A DNA stretch of 64,000 nt from NCBI RefSeq assembly GCF_000321225.1, contig NW_004450276.1, forward strand, positions 1,530,265 to 1,594,264, read 5' to 3'. Positions 24,701 through 36,689 of the stretch are shown in pieces (the first letter of the stretch is position 1; every line of letters starts with the position of its first letter). This DNA comes from Odobenus rosmarus divergens (taxonomy: Eukaryota > Chordata > Mammalia > Carnivora > Odobenidae). A program made the position numbers and the translations under genes. The notes under the pieces are model-generated. The model did no database searches, was not told where the DNA came from, and saw only the letters and a program-made list of their open reading frames with translations.

Positions 24701-25545
24701 GAGAATAATAATATTGAGCTTTATAATAGGATAAAACAAGTTGTTATCCATTTAAATTAGACTTCTGGATGTAAGTTTTTATATATAAGCCTCATGGTAA
24801 CCATAAAGCAAAAATCTACCATAAATATACAAAAGAGAAAGAATTAAAGCGTATCACTAAAGAAAGTCATCGAACCACAGAGGAAGAGGGCAAAAGAAAC
24901 AGAGAGAAACTATTAAAAACAGCCAGAAAATAATGAACAAAATGGCAACAAGTGCATACCTGCAAATAAATACTTTAAATGTAAATGGAATAAATTCTCT
25001 AATTAAAAGACAGAGAGTGGCTGAATGTATAAAAAAACAAGAGGTATCTATATGCTGTCTACAAAAGACTCACTTTAGAGGTAAGGATGGAAAAAGGTGT
25101 TCCATGCAAATGTAAACCAAAAGAAAGGTGGAATAGCTATGCTTATATCAGACAAAGGGGGCTTTAAAACAAAGACTGTAGTAAGAGACAAACAAGAGCA
25201 CTGAATAATAAGAAAGGGGTGAATCCAAAAGAAGATAAAACATTTCTAAATATTTATACAACTAACACAGAAGCACCTAAATATATAAAGCAAATATTAA
25301 CATACCTAATGGGAGAAATAAACAGCAATACAATAATAGTAAGGGACTTTAATAATGGATAGATCAATGGATAGGTCATCCAGATAGAAAATCATTAAGG
25401 AAACATAAGCATTAAATGACACATTAGACCAGATGGTTTTAACAGAAATTTACAGAACATTCCATCCCAAAGTAGCAGATTATACATTCTTCTCAAGTAC
25501 ATTTAGAACATTTGCCAAGATACATAATGTTAGGCTGAAAAACAA
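21790..25545 (+). mobile_element. Old L1, plus strand, 5' half (5' UTR, ORF1, start of ORF2)
   Basis: From 'agttccagttcaagatggtg' onward the text resembles an old L1 5' region. ORF1 remnants lie around 23,570-24,480, for example 'aagaatattctatccagaaa'. The ORF2 endonuclease start is readable at 24,950-25,110, with residues such as INTLNVNGINSLIKRQRVAE. Stops and frameshifts are many. The element is cut at about 25,545, where minus-strand L1 text begins. Confidence 0.85.
21947..22123 (+). mobile_element. CAN SINE inside the L1 5' region
   Basis: The head is GGGGCACCTGGGTGACTCAG, followed by GGTCATGATTCC, a CT-rich tail and an A-poor end. The target-site duplication AACAACTACACATTG lies at 21,931-21,945 and 22,124-22,138 and is perfect. 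Confidence 0.95.
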
Positions 25546-25720
25546 GTCTTAATAAATTTGATTTCTTCTTTGACCCATTGGTTGTTCAAGTAGCATACTG
25601 ATTAATATTCACATATCTGTGAATTTTCCCGGTTTCTTCATGCAATTAATATCAAGTTTTACACTATCATGGTCAGAAAAGATACTTAGTATGATCAAAT
25701 TTTTTAAATTGTTAAACCAG
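25546..25720 (-). mobile_element. L1 ORF2 fragment in inverted orientation
   Basis: 'ttctttgacccattggttgttcaagtag' and 'atcatggtcagaaaagatac' are reverse-complement ORF2 text, equivalent to 11,170-11,300. It abuts the plus-strand L1 directly. Confidence 0.8.
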
Positions 25721-25946
25721 TGGTAGCTTGAAATTGGCCAAGGTTGGAGTATTTACACCACAGGCATTGGCAAATGTGACAAATGAGGGCTTCCTCTCCC
25801 CTGAGCAAGTTGTTGAAGTTGTATACTTCACCGCAATTAGACAACCTGTTGGCCTGGCTCAAAACTCTTCACTCCCTCCCCACCCCAGTTTGAGGTTTAC
25901 TGAGGCCTGTCGAGAAGGCCAAATGAGATTTTGCTGTCACATCTCT

Positions 25947-26148
25947 TTTTTTTTTTTTTTTTAAGATTTTGTTTACTTGACAGAGAGAGATACACAGCGA
26001 GGGAGAGAACACAAGCAGGGGGAGTGGGAGAGGGAGAAGCAGGCTTCCCGCAGAGCGGGGAGCCCGATGTGGGGCTTGATCCCAAGACCCTGGGATTATG
26101 ACCTAAGCCTAAGGCAGACACTTAACGACTGAGCCACCCAGGCGCCAC
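25947..26148 (-). mobile_element. CAN SINE, minus strand
   Basis: A T-run is followed by AAGATTTTGTTTACTTGACAG and ends in GAGCCACCCAGGCGCC. A weak target-site duplication (CACATCTC and GCACCTC) is possible. It is sense relative to the minus-strand gene. Confidence 0.95.
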
Positions 26149-27115
26149 CACGCACCTCACTCTTTAAGCAAGACTGATCCACAATGGTCCCAAGCTTCAG
26201 GGAAACAAAACTATCACATTCAATCAAATAGCAACTGCTATCTTGGAAATTAAAGTTGATTTTATCCCCACCAAGATTTTGAGCAAATTCTTACGAAAGA
26301 AAAAATACATTATACTTTTACTTTGAATTCCTTGAAAACAGAGTTTGTGTCATTTTGAAATCATTCTTGCCTTTCTATCAAGCTTAAGTTAGAACATTAA
26401 AATTACCATCCATTGCCAATTAGGATAAAGGTGCATTATAAAATACATAGGGCCTTTAAAACATTTTTGTTTTAGTGACATACATCCCCCAACAAATTGT
26501 AGCTGGCTCCAATTTAACTTAATATTGAAAGACGTCAATCATAACGTATCTAATTTTACTAGGAAGTTAGCTGCATAGAGAGGCTTCTGACTTTATAGTC
26601 ACTGATATTTAAAACTAAGTAAACACATTATAGCAGACCTACTTATTACAAAGGAAATGTTCCCAGCCATTTTATAATCAAAGACAGTACTCAAGCTATT
26701 TACTTCCTGAGGTTGCTGTGTTTAGGGAATCTTTTGCATGTTGACTCTAGAAATGAAGCATCATCGTCTAACATTACAAAGGGAAGACTAAAGAATAAGG
26801 AATATCAAAAGAAGCATTTTTTTCTACATACTTGCTCTTTCCTACTGAAAAATAAATCACCAACCAGATTTTTTAGAAAATTAAAATTACCATTATGATT
26901 TATAAAATGGGAGCAGGGCTGGAGCAGAAAACCATCTGAGAAGGTAAAAATCACACGTATGCCACAAGTGTGGGCTAATTTATGAGAGAAATGTGTCTCT
27001 GTAAACCTTTCTTGTTAAGTAAAATGCTCTAAATCACATCATACTTTCTGCAAATTTACATTTATACTTGGTTTTCAGTTACAAAGGATAGCCCCCACTC
27101 TTGAAAGATAACTGT
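26149..27115. other. No gene or clear repeat seen
   Basis: AT-rich intronic sequence without splice-flanked open frames. Confidence 0.4.
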
Positions 27116-27117
27116 CC

Positions 27118-27280
27118 CTATGATATTACTCCATTTTAATGGATGGCACAACTAAAAATTCTGAGAAGATGAACAGCTTGCTCAGTATTGTATTGTAAGT
27201 GGATGGGCTAAGAATTAAACACAGGACTTTTGATTCACAGTCTGGCTCTCTTTCCAATGTATCACACTGCATCTCATCTA
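27118..27280 (-). mobile_element. MIR SINE fragment
   Basis: 'ccattttaatggatggcac', 'gtaagtggatgggctaagaatt' and 'ccaatgtatcacactgc' follow the reverse-complement MIR order. Confidence 0.7.
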
Positions 27281-27782
27281 TTTTCATAATGAAGTTGAAA
27301 TTAATCCCATCAGAAACATTTGCTGGTCCCAGGACAATCATACTAAATAATGCAGCAAGTTATTTTCCAAAGAATAAATAATGTCTATTTAAATCATTAT
27401 CAATAATACTCAAAATAAAATACAAATTATAAATAACATTTGAAATGACACCGAGTAAATATATTAAAATTGAAAATATTCTAGAAACTTCTCTTTGGAG
27501 ATAAAGACCCACATGCTATGATTAGTTTTATCTCCGTTAAGATATAAATAGGGCTTCTTGAAAGCCCTATATAACTTCTGATTAATTCATGTAATCATTA
27601 AATACTTATTGGGTACTTATTAGACACCTAGAAGTTATCTTGAAGATATTCATCTATTCATCCCATTTAAGCTGCTGAGACACTGATTTAGTTTCCTACA
27701 ACATCACTTCATTGTGAAAGCCAACCTTTTTGTCTGTGGAAATGCGTGGGGAAACCCCAATTATATTAAGTCAGTAGGTTTC

Positions 27783-28003
27783 TTTTTTTTTTTTTTAAGA
27801 TTTTATTTATTTATTTTAGAGAGAGAGAAAAAGAGTGCACATGCAAGTAGGGATAGGGGCTGAGGGAGAGACAGAATCTCAAGCAGACTCCCCACTGTGC
27901 AGGGAGCCCAACGCATGAAACCCCTGATTTCATGACCCTGAAATCATGACCTGAGTTGAAATCAAGAGTCAGTCACTTGACCGACTGGCCACCCAGGCGC
28001 CCC
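27783..28003 (-). mobile_element. CAN SINE, minus strand, older
   Basis: It runs from a T-run plus AAGATTTTATTTATTTATTT to GGCCACCCAGGCGCCCC. The imperfect duplication TAAGTCAGTAG(ag)GTTTCT lies at 27,767-27,782 and from 28,004. The internal 'gaccctgaaatcatgacctg' marks an older subfamily. Confidence 0.93.
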
Positions 28004-28029
28004 TAAGTCAGTAGAGGTTTCTAAGTGGT

Positions 28030-29680
28030 GTTCCGTATACATCAGTTTTTTTGTAGCTAGTTTCTACCAAACCCTTGAAGAGCTCAGGTCTACAAGAAAC
28101 CAAATGCTGCAAATAAGTATAATGCTATAAGATTTTCAGTTAATACAGCTAATCATTTTTACAGGGCAAAACTTTTTAAAGAAATGGATGATGAATTATG
28201 ACAGCTAACAAAAAAAGTATACAGAAGGTAGATTGAGTTGAGCTATGAATAATACAGATATATTGTAATGACATTTCATCCACTAAAGGTAGAAGAATTC
28301 AATTTACATTCTTTTCAACTCTACATGATAGTAGCTTCAGTTTAGAATGCTGTGGCTATTGTCAATTGGCATAGGAGAAAGGGATCTTAAACTTTTATTT
28401 TCTCCATACACTCCATACACAGCCAAGTTAAATATTCTAAAAAGTCTCCAGAATTAATTCCTAAAAATGCCAATGTTCTTCTTCACGGCCCCAGTGAAAT
28501 CTCCAAACTGCCATATGTGAAAAAGTCGGATAGGAACACTTTCTCTGCCCTAGGCAATTAACTTTTGGAGTTTTGATATTAATTACATGTGTAAGACACA
28601 TGCTAGGAAAGTCTGCAACAGTGACTGACGTTAGACAACCAAGAGGGAATGGGGTGTCTATTTACAAAGGGGTGGGGCATGGCATAGGAAAAGGGACTCA
28701 GATTGGTGAAGCCCATTCTAAGGCCAGCAACAGGGATGGAGTAGAAAAGCTGTCACCACCCGAAGTCTATAGGCTGCCTGGAAAGACCTGTAGCTGGAGG
28801 TACAGAAGAGGACCACTGGACAAGGGTGATGGCCTTTGATAGAGGATGTGTCATCTCTAAACCAAGCCCATAGAGAGCATGTGGGAGAACAAACACTCCA
28901 AATTTTCTCTCCTCCCACTTTCCACTCTCCTGCCAGTGATTTGCATAGACTAATCCTAACCAGAAGCCAAAGGTTATGAGAGTCTAACTAATGTAGCCCA
29001 AGGAAGTCAGCCTTGTGGAGCACGCAGCAAGAATAAAAAAGAGTAGCGAGTAGATCTGGAAGGTTAAAAAGGAATTTTATGGCATGAACAAAAATTCATT
29101 CATGATGCTATTTTCAGAATTATTTTGGGGTATGTGAATTTACTTTGCTACTCTAGTTTGACATAATGCCCAAATCAAGCAGTACCTCATAGAAAAACAA
29201 AAACCATAATTTTCAGTACCTCCTTTATGAACATCTGCAACATGCAAACACAGCACCAGGACAGAAAGAATGAATAAACAAAGAAGGAAACTGCTCTTTA
29301 AGATTTTCCTATTTCCTCTCAAAACAAAATCACAAGACTTTTGAAGATGAAAAAATGATGATCTACTTTCCAAGTTCATAGAAAGAAATCTCCAGACATA
29401 TACGGGAATTGCCAAAGATGAAAATAACAGTTCAGTGACTTTATACTACCAATTTTTGAACTAGAATTCCATATATTGCAAGGGATCTAAGAGAACCAAT
29501 AAATTCAGTGTCTCCATCTCTTAAGAGTTCCATTCTATAGTTAGAGTGAGTCACAACAGTGAGGGAGCTAACATGGGTAGTACACCTGGTAAGAGTTTTA
29601 AGCCATATATGAATGACTATTAACATTTTGCCTTTAAATTCTTCTGACTCACATAAGCAACCACCCTGTATCTAGTATAT
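28030..29680. other. No gene seen; intronic unique sequence
   Basis: The interval 28,573-28,860 is GC-richer than its surroundings and has an 88-codon plus-strand frame without splice context. It may be an unrecognised old repeat. Nothing else is supported. Confidence 0.4.
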
Positions 29681-29689
29681 ATCTCTACA

Positions 29690-30636
29690 GCACTACTTTT
29701 ATTTTCATATATTTACTCAGTAAATACCTATTGGGAATCTTCTATCCGTGAGGTACTGTTCTGGGACCAATAATACAATAGTGAACAAAATAAGATAGTT
29801 TTTAAAAAATCTATGTTCTCAGGAAATTTATATTGTAATAGGGGATGACAGACAATAAACCAAATGTATGAGCTGAATTATGTTCCCCATAATCCATATG
29901 TTGAAACCCTAACACCCAGTACCTTAGAATTGGATTGTATTTGGAGATAAAGCCTTTACATGGGGGATTAAATTAAAACGAGGCCATTAGGGTGGCCCTA
30001 ATCCAATCTGACTGGTGTTCTTACCACAAAAGGAAAGTTGTATATACAGAGAGACACCAGGAATGGGGCGTGCATAGCAAAAAGACCACATGAGGACACA
30101 GCAAGAAGGTAATTGTCTGCTAGCCAGGGAGAGAGGCCTCAGGAAAAAACCAAACCTGCTGACACCTTGATCTTGGACTTCCAGCCTCCAGAACTGTGCA
30201 AAAATTCATTTCTGTTGTAAACTGAAGCCCCAGTCTATGGCAACTTGTTATGGCAGCCCTAGCAAACTAACACAACAAATAATATGTAAATTAACAGCAT
30301 GTTGAAGAACTATGTACTCAGTACCATGAGGAAAAAAACTGCAGGAAAGGAGGGAAAGTGTGTGAAACAGGGTTGCAGTTTAGGTAGGTAAGAGTTGGGC
30401 AAAGACTTCAAGAAGTGATAAGGGAAGCCATGCACATACATGGGTTGGAAATAGGAAGAACATTCTAGGCAAAGGGAATGACAAGTGCAAAGGCCAGAGG
30501 GAGAGGCAGGCATGGTATGCTTGAGGAACAAGATGTACAGGGTGGCTGGAAATCACCCATGAGTCATGCAGGAATCCACTTATGGGTGGCAAGAGATGAG
30601 GTCAGAAAGGTAACAAGAAATCTGATGGTAGAGGCC
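29690..30636 (-). mobile_element. L2 LINE 3' part, minus strand, split by an LTR
   Basis: 'tttactcagtaaatacctattggg', 'gagtactgtt'-like text and 'ggggatgacagacaataaac' come before the LTR. 'gtgcaaaggccagaggga' and 'gagatgaggtcagaaaggtaac' come after it. All are L2 3' text in reverse. It appears to resume at 32,785. Confidence 0.75.
29873..30272 (+). mobile_element. MLT1-type LTR (ERVL-MaLR), plus strand, nested in L2
   Basis: It reads 'tatgttgaaaccctaacacc', 'ggattgtatttggagataaag', 'ccttgatcttggacttccag' and 'ttatggcagccctagcaaac' in order. L2 text continues on both sides, so the LTR inserted into an existing L2. Confidence 0.92.
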
Positions 30637-30990
30637 TTTCTATTCAAAGTATGGACCTCAGACTAGCAGTACTGGCATTACATGGTAAGACTGTTAGAAA
30701 TGCAGAATCTCAGGCCCTATCCCAGACCTACAGAATCAGAATATGTATTAAAATAAAATCCACAGGGCGCCTGGGTGGCTCAGTTCGTTAAGCGACTGCC
30801 TTCCGCTCGGGTCATGATCCTGGAATCCTGGGATTGAGTCCCACATCGGGCTCTCGGCTCAGTAGGGAGCCTGCTTCTCCCTCTGACCCTCTCCCCTCTC
30901 ATGCTGTTTCTTCTCTCTCTCTAATAAATAAAGTCTTAAAAAAAAAGTTAAAAAAATAAAATAAAATCCACAAGTGATTTGTAGGCACAT
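30637..30990 (-). mobile_element. MER5A-like hAT-Charlie element, split by a SINE
   Basis: 'ttcaaagtatggacctcaga', 'gttagaaatgcagaatctca' and 'gacctacagaatcagaatat' come before the SINE, and 'ccacaagtgatttgtaggcac' after it. This is the MER5A reverse complement. Confidence 0.8.
30765..30957 (+). mobile_element. CAN SINE, young copy
   Basis: The head is GGGCGCCTGGGTGGCTCAG. The perfect 15-bp duplication AAAATAAAATCCACA lies at 30,750-30,764 and 30,958-30,972. It interrupts the MER5A-like element. Confidence 0.95.
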
Positions 30991-30997
30991 TAAAATT

Positions 30998-32760
30998 TTT
31001 AACAGCTTTATGGAGGTACACAGTTGACCCCTGAACAACACAGGTTTGAACTGTGCAGGTCCACCTATACATGGACTTTTTTCAATACAGAACAATACTG
31101 TAGGTGTATTTTCTCTTTCTTATGATTTCTTAACATTTTCTTTTGTCTAGCTTATTGTATTGTAAGAATACAGTATATTAAATATATAACATATAATATA
31201 CGTGTTAACCAACTGTTTATGGCATCAGTAAAGCTTCTGGTCAATGGTAGTCTATTAGTAGCTAAGTTTTTGGGGAATCAAAAGTTATGCATGGATTTTC
31301 AACTGCACAGGGAGGGGGATCAGTGCTCCTAATCCCATGTTGTTCAAGTGTCAACTGTAATTCATATACCATATAATTCACCCACTTAAAGGGTACAAAC
31401 CATTGGTTTTTAAAGAATATTCACAGATACATACAACCATCACTACAGTCAATTTTAGAACATACTATCACCTCAAAATGAAATTTGGTACACTCTGGTT
31501 ATCACCCCCAGCAACTCATAAATTTTTATATACTGTGTCTTTATTTTCATTCATCTTGAAGTATTTTCTGATTTTGCTTTATATTACTTTGTGGACCCAG
31601 TGCATAGTTAGGAGAATTATCTAATTTCCACATATTTATGAGTTTCTCTCAAATTTTTCCTGAATATTGATTTCAAATTTCATTACAGTGTAGTTGGAAA
31701 ACATACTTTGTATTAATTCTATCCTTTTAAATTTATTTGAGGTTTGTTTTATAGCCTAGCATATGATTTATCCTGGAGAATATTTTGTATTGAGAAGAAT
31801 GTACATTCTGTTGTTGTTGGGTGGTGTATTCAACAGAAGTTTGTTAGGTCTCATTTGGTGTACAGTGTCATTCAAGTCTTCCATTTCCTTGTTGATATTC
31901 TGTCTGGTTGTTCTACTGACTATTAAAAATAGGGAAAATAGGGTACTGAAGTCACCAATTATTATTGAATTGTTTATTTCTCCCTTTATTTCTGTCAGTT
32001 TTTGCTCTGTGTATTCTGGTGCTCTGTTATTAAGTTTATAATTATTAAATCTTCCCACTGAATTGCTCTTTTTAGGATTATAGAGTCCTCTTTATTTCTA
32101 TTAATATTTTTTCTTTTAAAAGTCTATTTTGTCTGATATCAGTTTAGCCACTCCAGCTTTCTTGTGGCTGCTCTTTGCATGCTATATATTTCTTCATCCT
32201 TTTACTTTCAATCTATTTGTAAATTTGAATCCAAAGTATACCTTCTGTAGATAGCACATGGTTGAATCCTATTTTTTAATCTGGTCTGATAATCTCTGCC
32301 TTTTGATTACATGATTTAACCCATTTATACTTAATGTTATTGTTGATATAGTTAGACTTACTGCTGTCATTTAACTCTTTGTTTTTATGTTTCATGTATT
32401 TTCTGTTCCTCTACTTCTTCTTTATAGCATTCTTCTGCCTTAAGTGAATATTTTATAAAATAATGTTTTAATAAGTTTTATCTTTTAGTGGTTGTTCTAG
32501 GGCTTACCATACACATCTTACCTTGTCAGAATCAGCTTCCAATTTATACTGCCTTAACTGCACTGATACATAAAATATTACTTATAGTTTATAGCTTTAT
32601 TCCCTTTCCCCACCTTTTGTGGAAATTTTGTTATAAAATATTACATTTATTCATGTTATAAACCCACCTGCACATTGTTATAATTATTACTTTACCATCT
32701 GTTATCACTTCCTTGGCCCAATAACAGCTTTGTTCCCCCTGACCTCCTTTGTGCTGTTAC
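30998..32760 (-). mobile_element. Old L1 fragment, minus strand, split by a Tigger-like element
   Basis: The L1 3' end 'aacagctttatggaggta' continues after the DNA transposon as 'attcatataccatataattcaccc'. Degenerate ORF2 follows at 31,640-32,060. The minus-strand frame at 31,768-32,058 includes residues such as GEINNSIIIGDF and INKEMEDLNDTV, typical of the L1 endonuclease region. Confidence 0.82.
31019..31362 (+). mobile_element. Tigger-like non-autonomous DNA transposon
   Basis: The inverted ends are CAGTTGACCCCTGAACAAC and GTTGTTCAAGTGTCAACTG. A TA target site is visible on the right (left copy CA, probably mutated). It splits the L1 3' end exactly. It is the same family as 20,814-21,155. 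Confidence 0.85.
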
Positions 32761-32784
32761 TGGCAAATATAATACATATCTGTG

Positions 32785-33560
32785 TGAGAACTGCTTTTAA
32801 GGGCCTTGAAGGCTACTGTAATAATTTTGCCCTTAATTCTGAGTGAAATGGGAAGACACTGGGATAGAGAAGTGACTTGATTGGACTTATATTTTAAAAA
32901 GGTTTCTTCTGTATACTTTGTTGAGAAAAGCCTCTTAGAGAGCGAGCAGGAGACCAATTAAGATATGTTTGCCACAATCCAGGAGTGGAATAAAGATGGC
33001 TTGGACCAGGGTAGAACTGGCAGAATTAGTAAGAAATGATCGGCTTCTACAAATGATCTGAAGGTAGCCAATGATATTTAATGACAGATAATGAGAGGAC
33101 TTGAGAATGACTCTGAGCATTTCGGCCTGAGCACTGGAAGAACAGACCTAGCATTAACTGAAGTTGAGAAAAGTGCTGGAGTACAAAGTATTTCCCTTTG
33201 GGAGAAAGTCCAGGAGATCCTGCAAGATGTCTAAGGTTTGAAACACCTTACAGACATCTTAGGGAAGTGTTGACTGGGCAAAGGAACATTCAAATCTGGG
33301 AAGAGGTTCAGACAGGAAATATAAACTTGGAAATCATCAGTATGTACATGGCATTTAAATCCAAGAGACTAAATATGTTCTTTGAGGATTGAGCATGCAG
33401 AGAAATGAGGCCTAAGGACTGAGTTCTGGGGCACTCCAGTGTGAAAAGTGCGAGGAGATGAGGAATCTGCAAAGAAGAATGAGAAGCCAGTGTATTCTGA
33501 CTTTCTTAATATGTCTGACTTTCTCAATATACGGTGAGCTGCTATCATCATCATGTTTCT
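32785..33560 (-). mobile_element. L2 LINE, upstream part, minus strand
   Basis: 'agggccttgaaggctactgta', 'ttctgagtgaaatgggaaga', 'tggcttggaccagggtagaa' and 'aaggactgagttctggggca' are L2 text in reverse. They continue the copy that stops near 30,636. Confidence 0.8.
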
Positions 33561-34009
33561 TGTGCAAGAGTTCTCAACCACACATCCTTTGAAAATGTTT
33601 ACCTCTAGGTTGAGAAAAACTGTCACTGTACCTGTCCAGTGCTGAGCACAAAGAAGCTGTTGTGTGTTTCTGAAACTGAAATTTAATATGTGATTAGAAC
33701 ACAGAAACACCCAAAGGTTTCAGATATTAATTCTGAGCTATGCCAATAATTAACCATCAGCCATGCTCTTACCAAGAGAAGCCAGACTGACTCCAAACTT
33801 GCAGTTAGGGTACCTGCTGTGCAAGATAATGCCACATTAACACTATTTACATTTCAGAAGCTTAAGTAAAGTAAGTATCAAAAATTGAAGAAAGTGTATA
33901 GTATTTTCGAGATGGATTGCTTTTGAGGAGCTGCTCATTATAAAGTCAAATGTTTTATATTATAGTCTTATATTTGTGACTGTTAATCCTGCTCTCATTA
34001 AGAGTAGTA

Positions 34010-34235
34010 CCATAGGGTACTGAAAACAAAGTAGTCAAAATTTCATCCAAATCCTAGTTCTGCCATTTGTAACTGTCTGGTGTGCTATAAGACCTTCAAA
34101 CCCTCTGGGCTCATGTTTTTCACTTATGTAATTAGAATAATGTAACCTACTCTGAAAAAATAAACTGCAAGGACTATGGATGCATTTAAATTACCCTGCA
34201 TATAGAAGGCTCACAAAAGTCATCGTTGTTAAATT
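34010..34235 (+). mobile_element. MIR SINE, plus strand
   Basis: 'aatcctagttctgccatttg', 'tataagaccttcaaacc' and 'gcatatagaaggctcacaaa' follow MIR order. Confidence 0.65.
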
Positions 34236-34314
34236 ATCACTGTTTAATAACTTTGGCAATAACAATAGTCATTATGATAAAATATAATCATGCAAAGGAT
34301 TATGAATTGAATAG

Positions 34315-34640
34315 TACATTAGTTATCTGTGGACATATAATAAGTTACTCCTAAACTTACTGACTTAAAAAAAATAATCAACATTTATTATTAAACAGTT
34401 TCTGAAGGTCAGGAATTCATCAGCAGCTTAGCTGAGTGGTTTTGGCCCAGCAGTCCTCATTAAGCTGCAAAGTCAAGAGGTTGGTCAGGGCTGAAGGATC
34501 TACCTCTAAGAAAGCTCACCTCACATGACTGACAAGCTGGGGCTAGCTGTTGGCAGACCTTAGTTCCTTGACACGTGGACCTCTCCATATCCTCAAGACA
34601 CAGTAGCTGGCTTCCCCCAGAGCAAACAATCTTAGATGGT
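34315..34640. mobile_element. Ancient mammalian interspersed repeat, family uncertain
   Basis: 'tagttatctgtggacatata', 'aacatttattattaaacagtt' and 'gctggcttcccccagagcaa' recall a common old mammalian LTR or DNA-transposon repeat. I cannot assign the family. Confidence 0.45.
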
Positions 34641-34699
34641 AAGGCAGAACTATCAAATTCTTTTATGACCTGTCCTTGAAAGTCAGACTCTGTTACTTC

Positions 34700-36640
34700 T
34701 GCCGTACTGTTACACTGTTAACTGGTTACACAGGGCAGCCCCCTTCAGTGAGGTAGGGGAAAGTGTGTGGATACCAAGAGAGCATCGCTGGGCACCACCT
34801 TGGGAGTTTGGCTACTGTAAATAGTAAATAAACTATACTTTTAACATTACCTGCTATATTTTTGAAAATGTTGGACAAAAGTAATAGATTTGCTTTCTTT
34901 CTCTGACCACTTCTAAAATTAGAAATAATTTCAATTAGTTCTTAATAACCTTAAATAAGTTTGATTATTTTTATTGTCATTGTCTATTAAAGGTTCCTTT
35001 CAAATGACTAGTTATTTGAGCAAGTATAATGAAGGCTTCTGATGTGAATACATAATCAACATTGTAGCATAACTAGAAAGTCAGCATTTTAATTTTCCTC
35101 TGAGGGCAAATTCAGCTTTGTTTCCACTGATAAATACTTACAATAAAACAACACACTATTTCAATCTTCAGCATGGCAAAAAAGATTTACTAAGCAACTC
35201 TTACCAAGTATTAATTAAGGAATTCAGATTAGGATTATGCTAATTATTTTCCAGCATCAACACCCCCATCCACACACACAATCTTTTATTTTCCCACCCT
35301 TTCATTAACTGGTTGCCTAACATTAAACAAGTCATTGTCCCACTGTTTAATCTTTAAACCGAGACAACAATAGATTTTGTAGAGAAATAAAAGTCATACA
35401 TGTTTTGGGTAAGAACAGAAAAAAGTATATGGATTTGAAGAATCTGAGACTATTCCCTCAATTTCTTAAACTGTATGATTGTTATTTCTCATATACTCTC
35501 TGAGGTACAGAATGATGGTTAAATCACCTTTTAATAGACCTGGCCTAATTGTTTGGCCTAAATGTAAAAAGAGTTTCACAGACTTCCTTCAAAGCCGTGA
35601 TATTAGCTCATCTGCCCCAACTTTAAATCTTATGTCAACAAACACAGCGCTGATTTAGTTACCAAGAGAAATTTCCTAAGATATTAAGAATGTACCATGT
35701 TGGTACAAATGGCTGTTTTGTGTTAACTTTTTTCTGATCTTCATACCAACGAAAGAAAAAAGTGCTAGATTTTGGAGCCCTTAAATCTGATCTAAAAAGG
35801 CAAGTTAAAGGGTCAGAGGTGAAAAGACAAATAAAAGTGTGGGTATCATTTTAAGAAGCAATGAAAGCACCACAGATTTAAAGCTGCGTAGAAACCAGTC
35901 ATATATCATCCTATGCCAAGAAAATCTTGCACATGACCAAAAATCATTTTTCCCGTTAGACAACATGAAACTTAGGAATACTTGCTTTGTTAGTAAGCTG
36001 TCAAGTGATATGCTCACATTCGGGTTTTTTGAGGTTTGATCTATCATAATTTTTACCTCTTCTTTTCAAACTGTAATTCAGGTCATGTTGTACTCTCCAA
36101 GGTAATAAATAGTGAAGAACATTCTGGGCCAGTCTTCAACTCACTTTGCCATTTACCCTGCAAAACGGTTCTTTCTAACTAGCATCTTTATGGTGCCCCA
36201 TTGAGATGATACCTTTCAGAAAATTCTCTTGTCAGTTATTTTAAATGGTACTGTATGATATAGCTCATCAAACATACACACTCACCATGCTTAGTCTATG
36301 CAAGGAAGTGTTGTTCCAAATCTTAATTCTGAGAGTTTGAATCTTACCCCCAAAAAAGCTCTGAATGAAAGTAAATATTTCATGCCTCTGATGGCACAGG
36401 AAGTTGCAAGGCAATGGCTTATGTTCAGTTCCTGAAAAGATCTCTAAATCTCTCCTTTCAATAGAGACATTATATAAACTACTCAAGTTCAAGAGATGTA
36501 AGAGACTGCTGTTGTTTTTTAAAAAAATGTTTTCTTCTAACTTTAAGAAACACCTTAGAGGCCAAGAGCCAAGAGAATGATGAGAATAATAGAGCCATTT
36601 AATATATATGTGGCAGAAACATCTGGTTGACCACCACGGA
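34700..36640. other. No gene seen; intronic unique sequence
   Basis: A minus-strand donor-like GGGG|gtaaga near 36,350 sits beside an open frame. Its phase does not fit between the accepted exons, whose phases already join directly. Both strands are open over 35,839-36,039, which is uninformative. Confidence 0.45.
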
Positions 36641-36689
36641 TTGGTATTTCCTTTCTACAGCATATAACTGGTGCTGCAAGTAGGTTCCC

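Noticed and set aside
33740..33820. Minus-strand donor-like CTCTTG|gtaaga with CACAG acceptor
   Set aside because: The enclosed 43-bp piece has two open frames, and neither preserves the phase between flanking exons.
36268..36492. Minus-strand open frame with a donor-like site near 36,350
   Set aside because: The plausible sub-exon has phase 0 and would break the direct phase match of the two accepted exons on either side.
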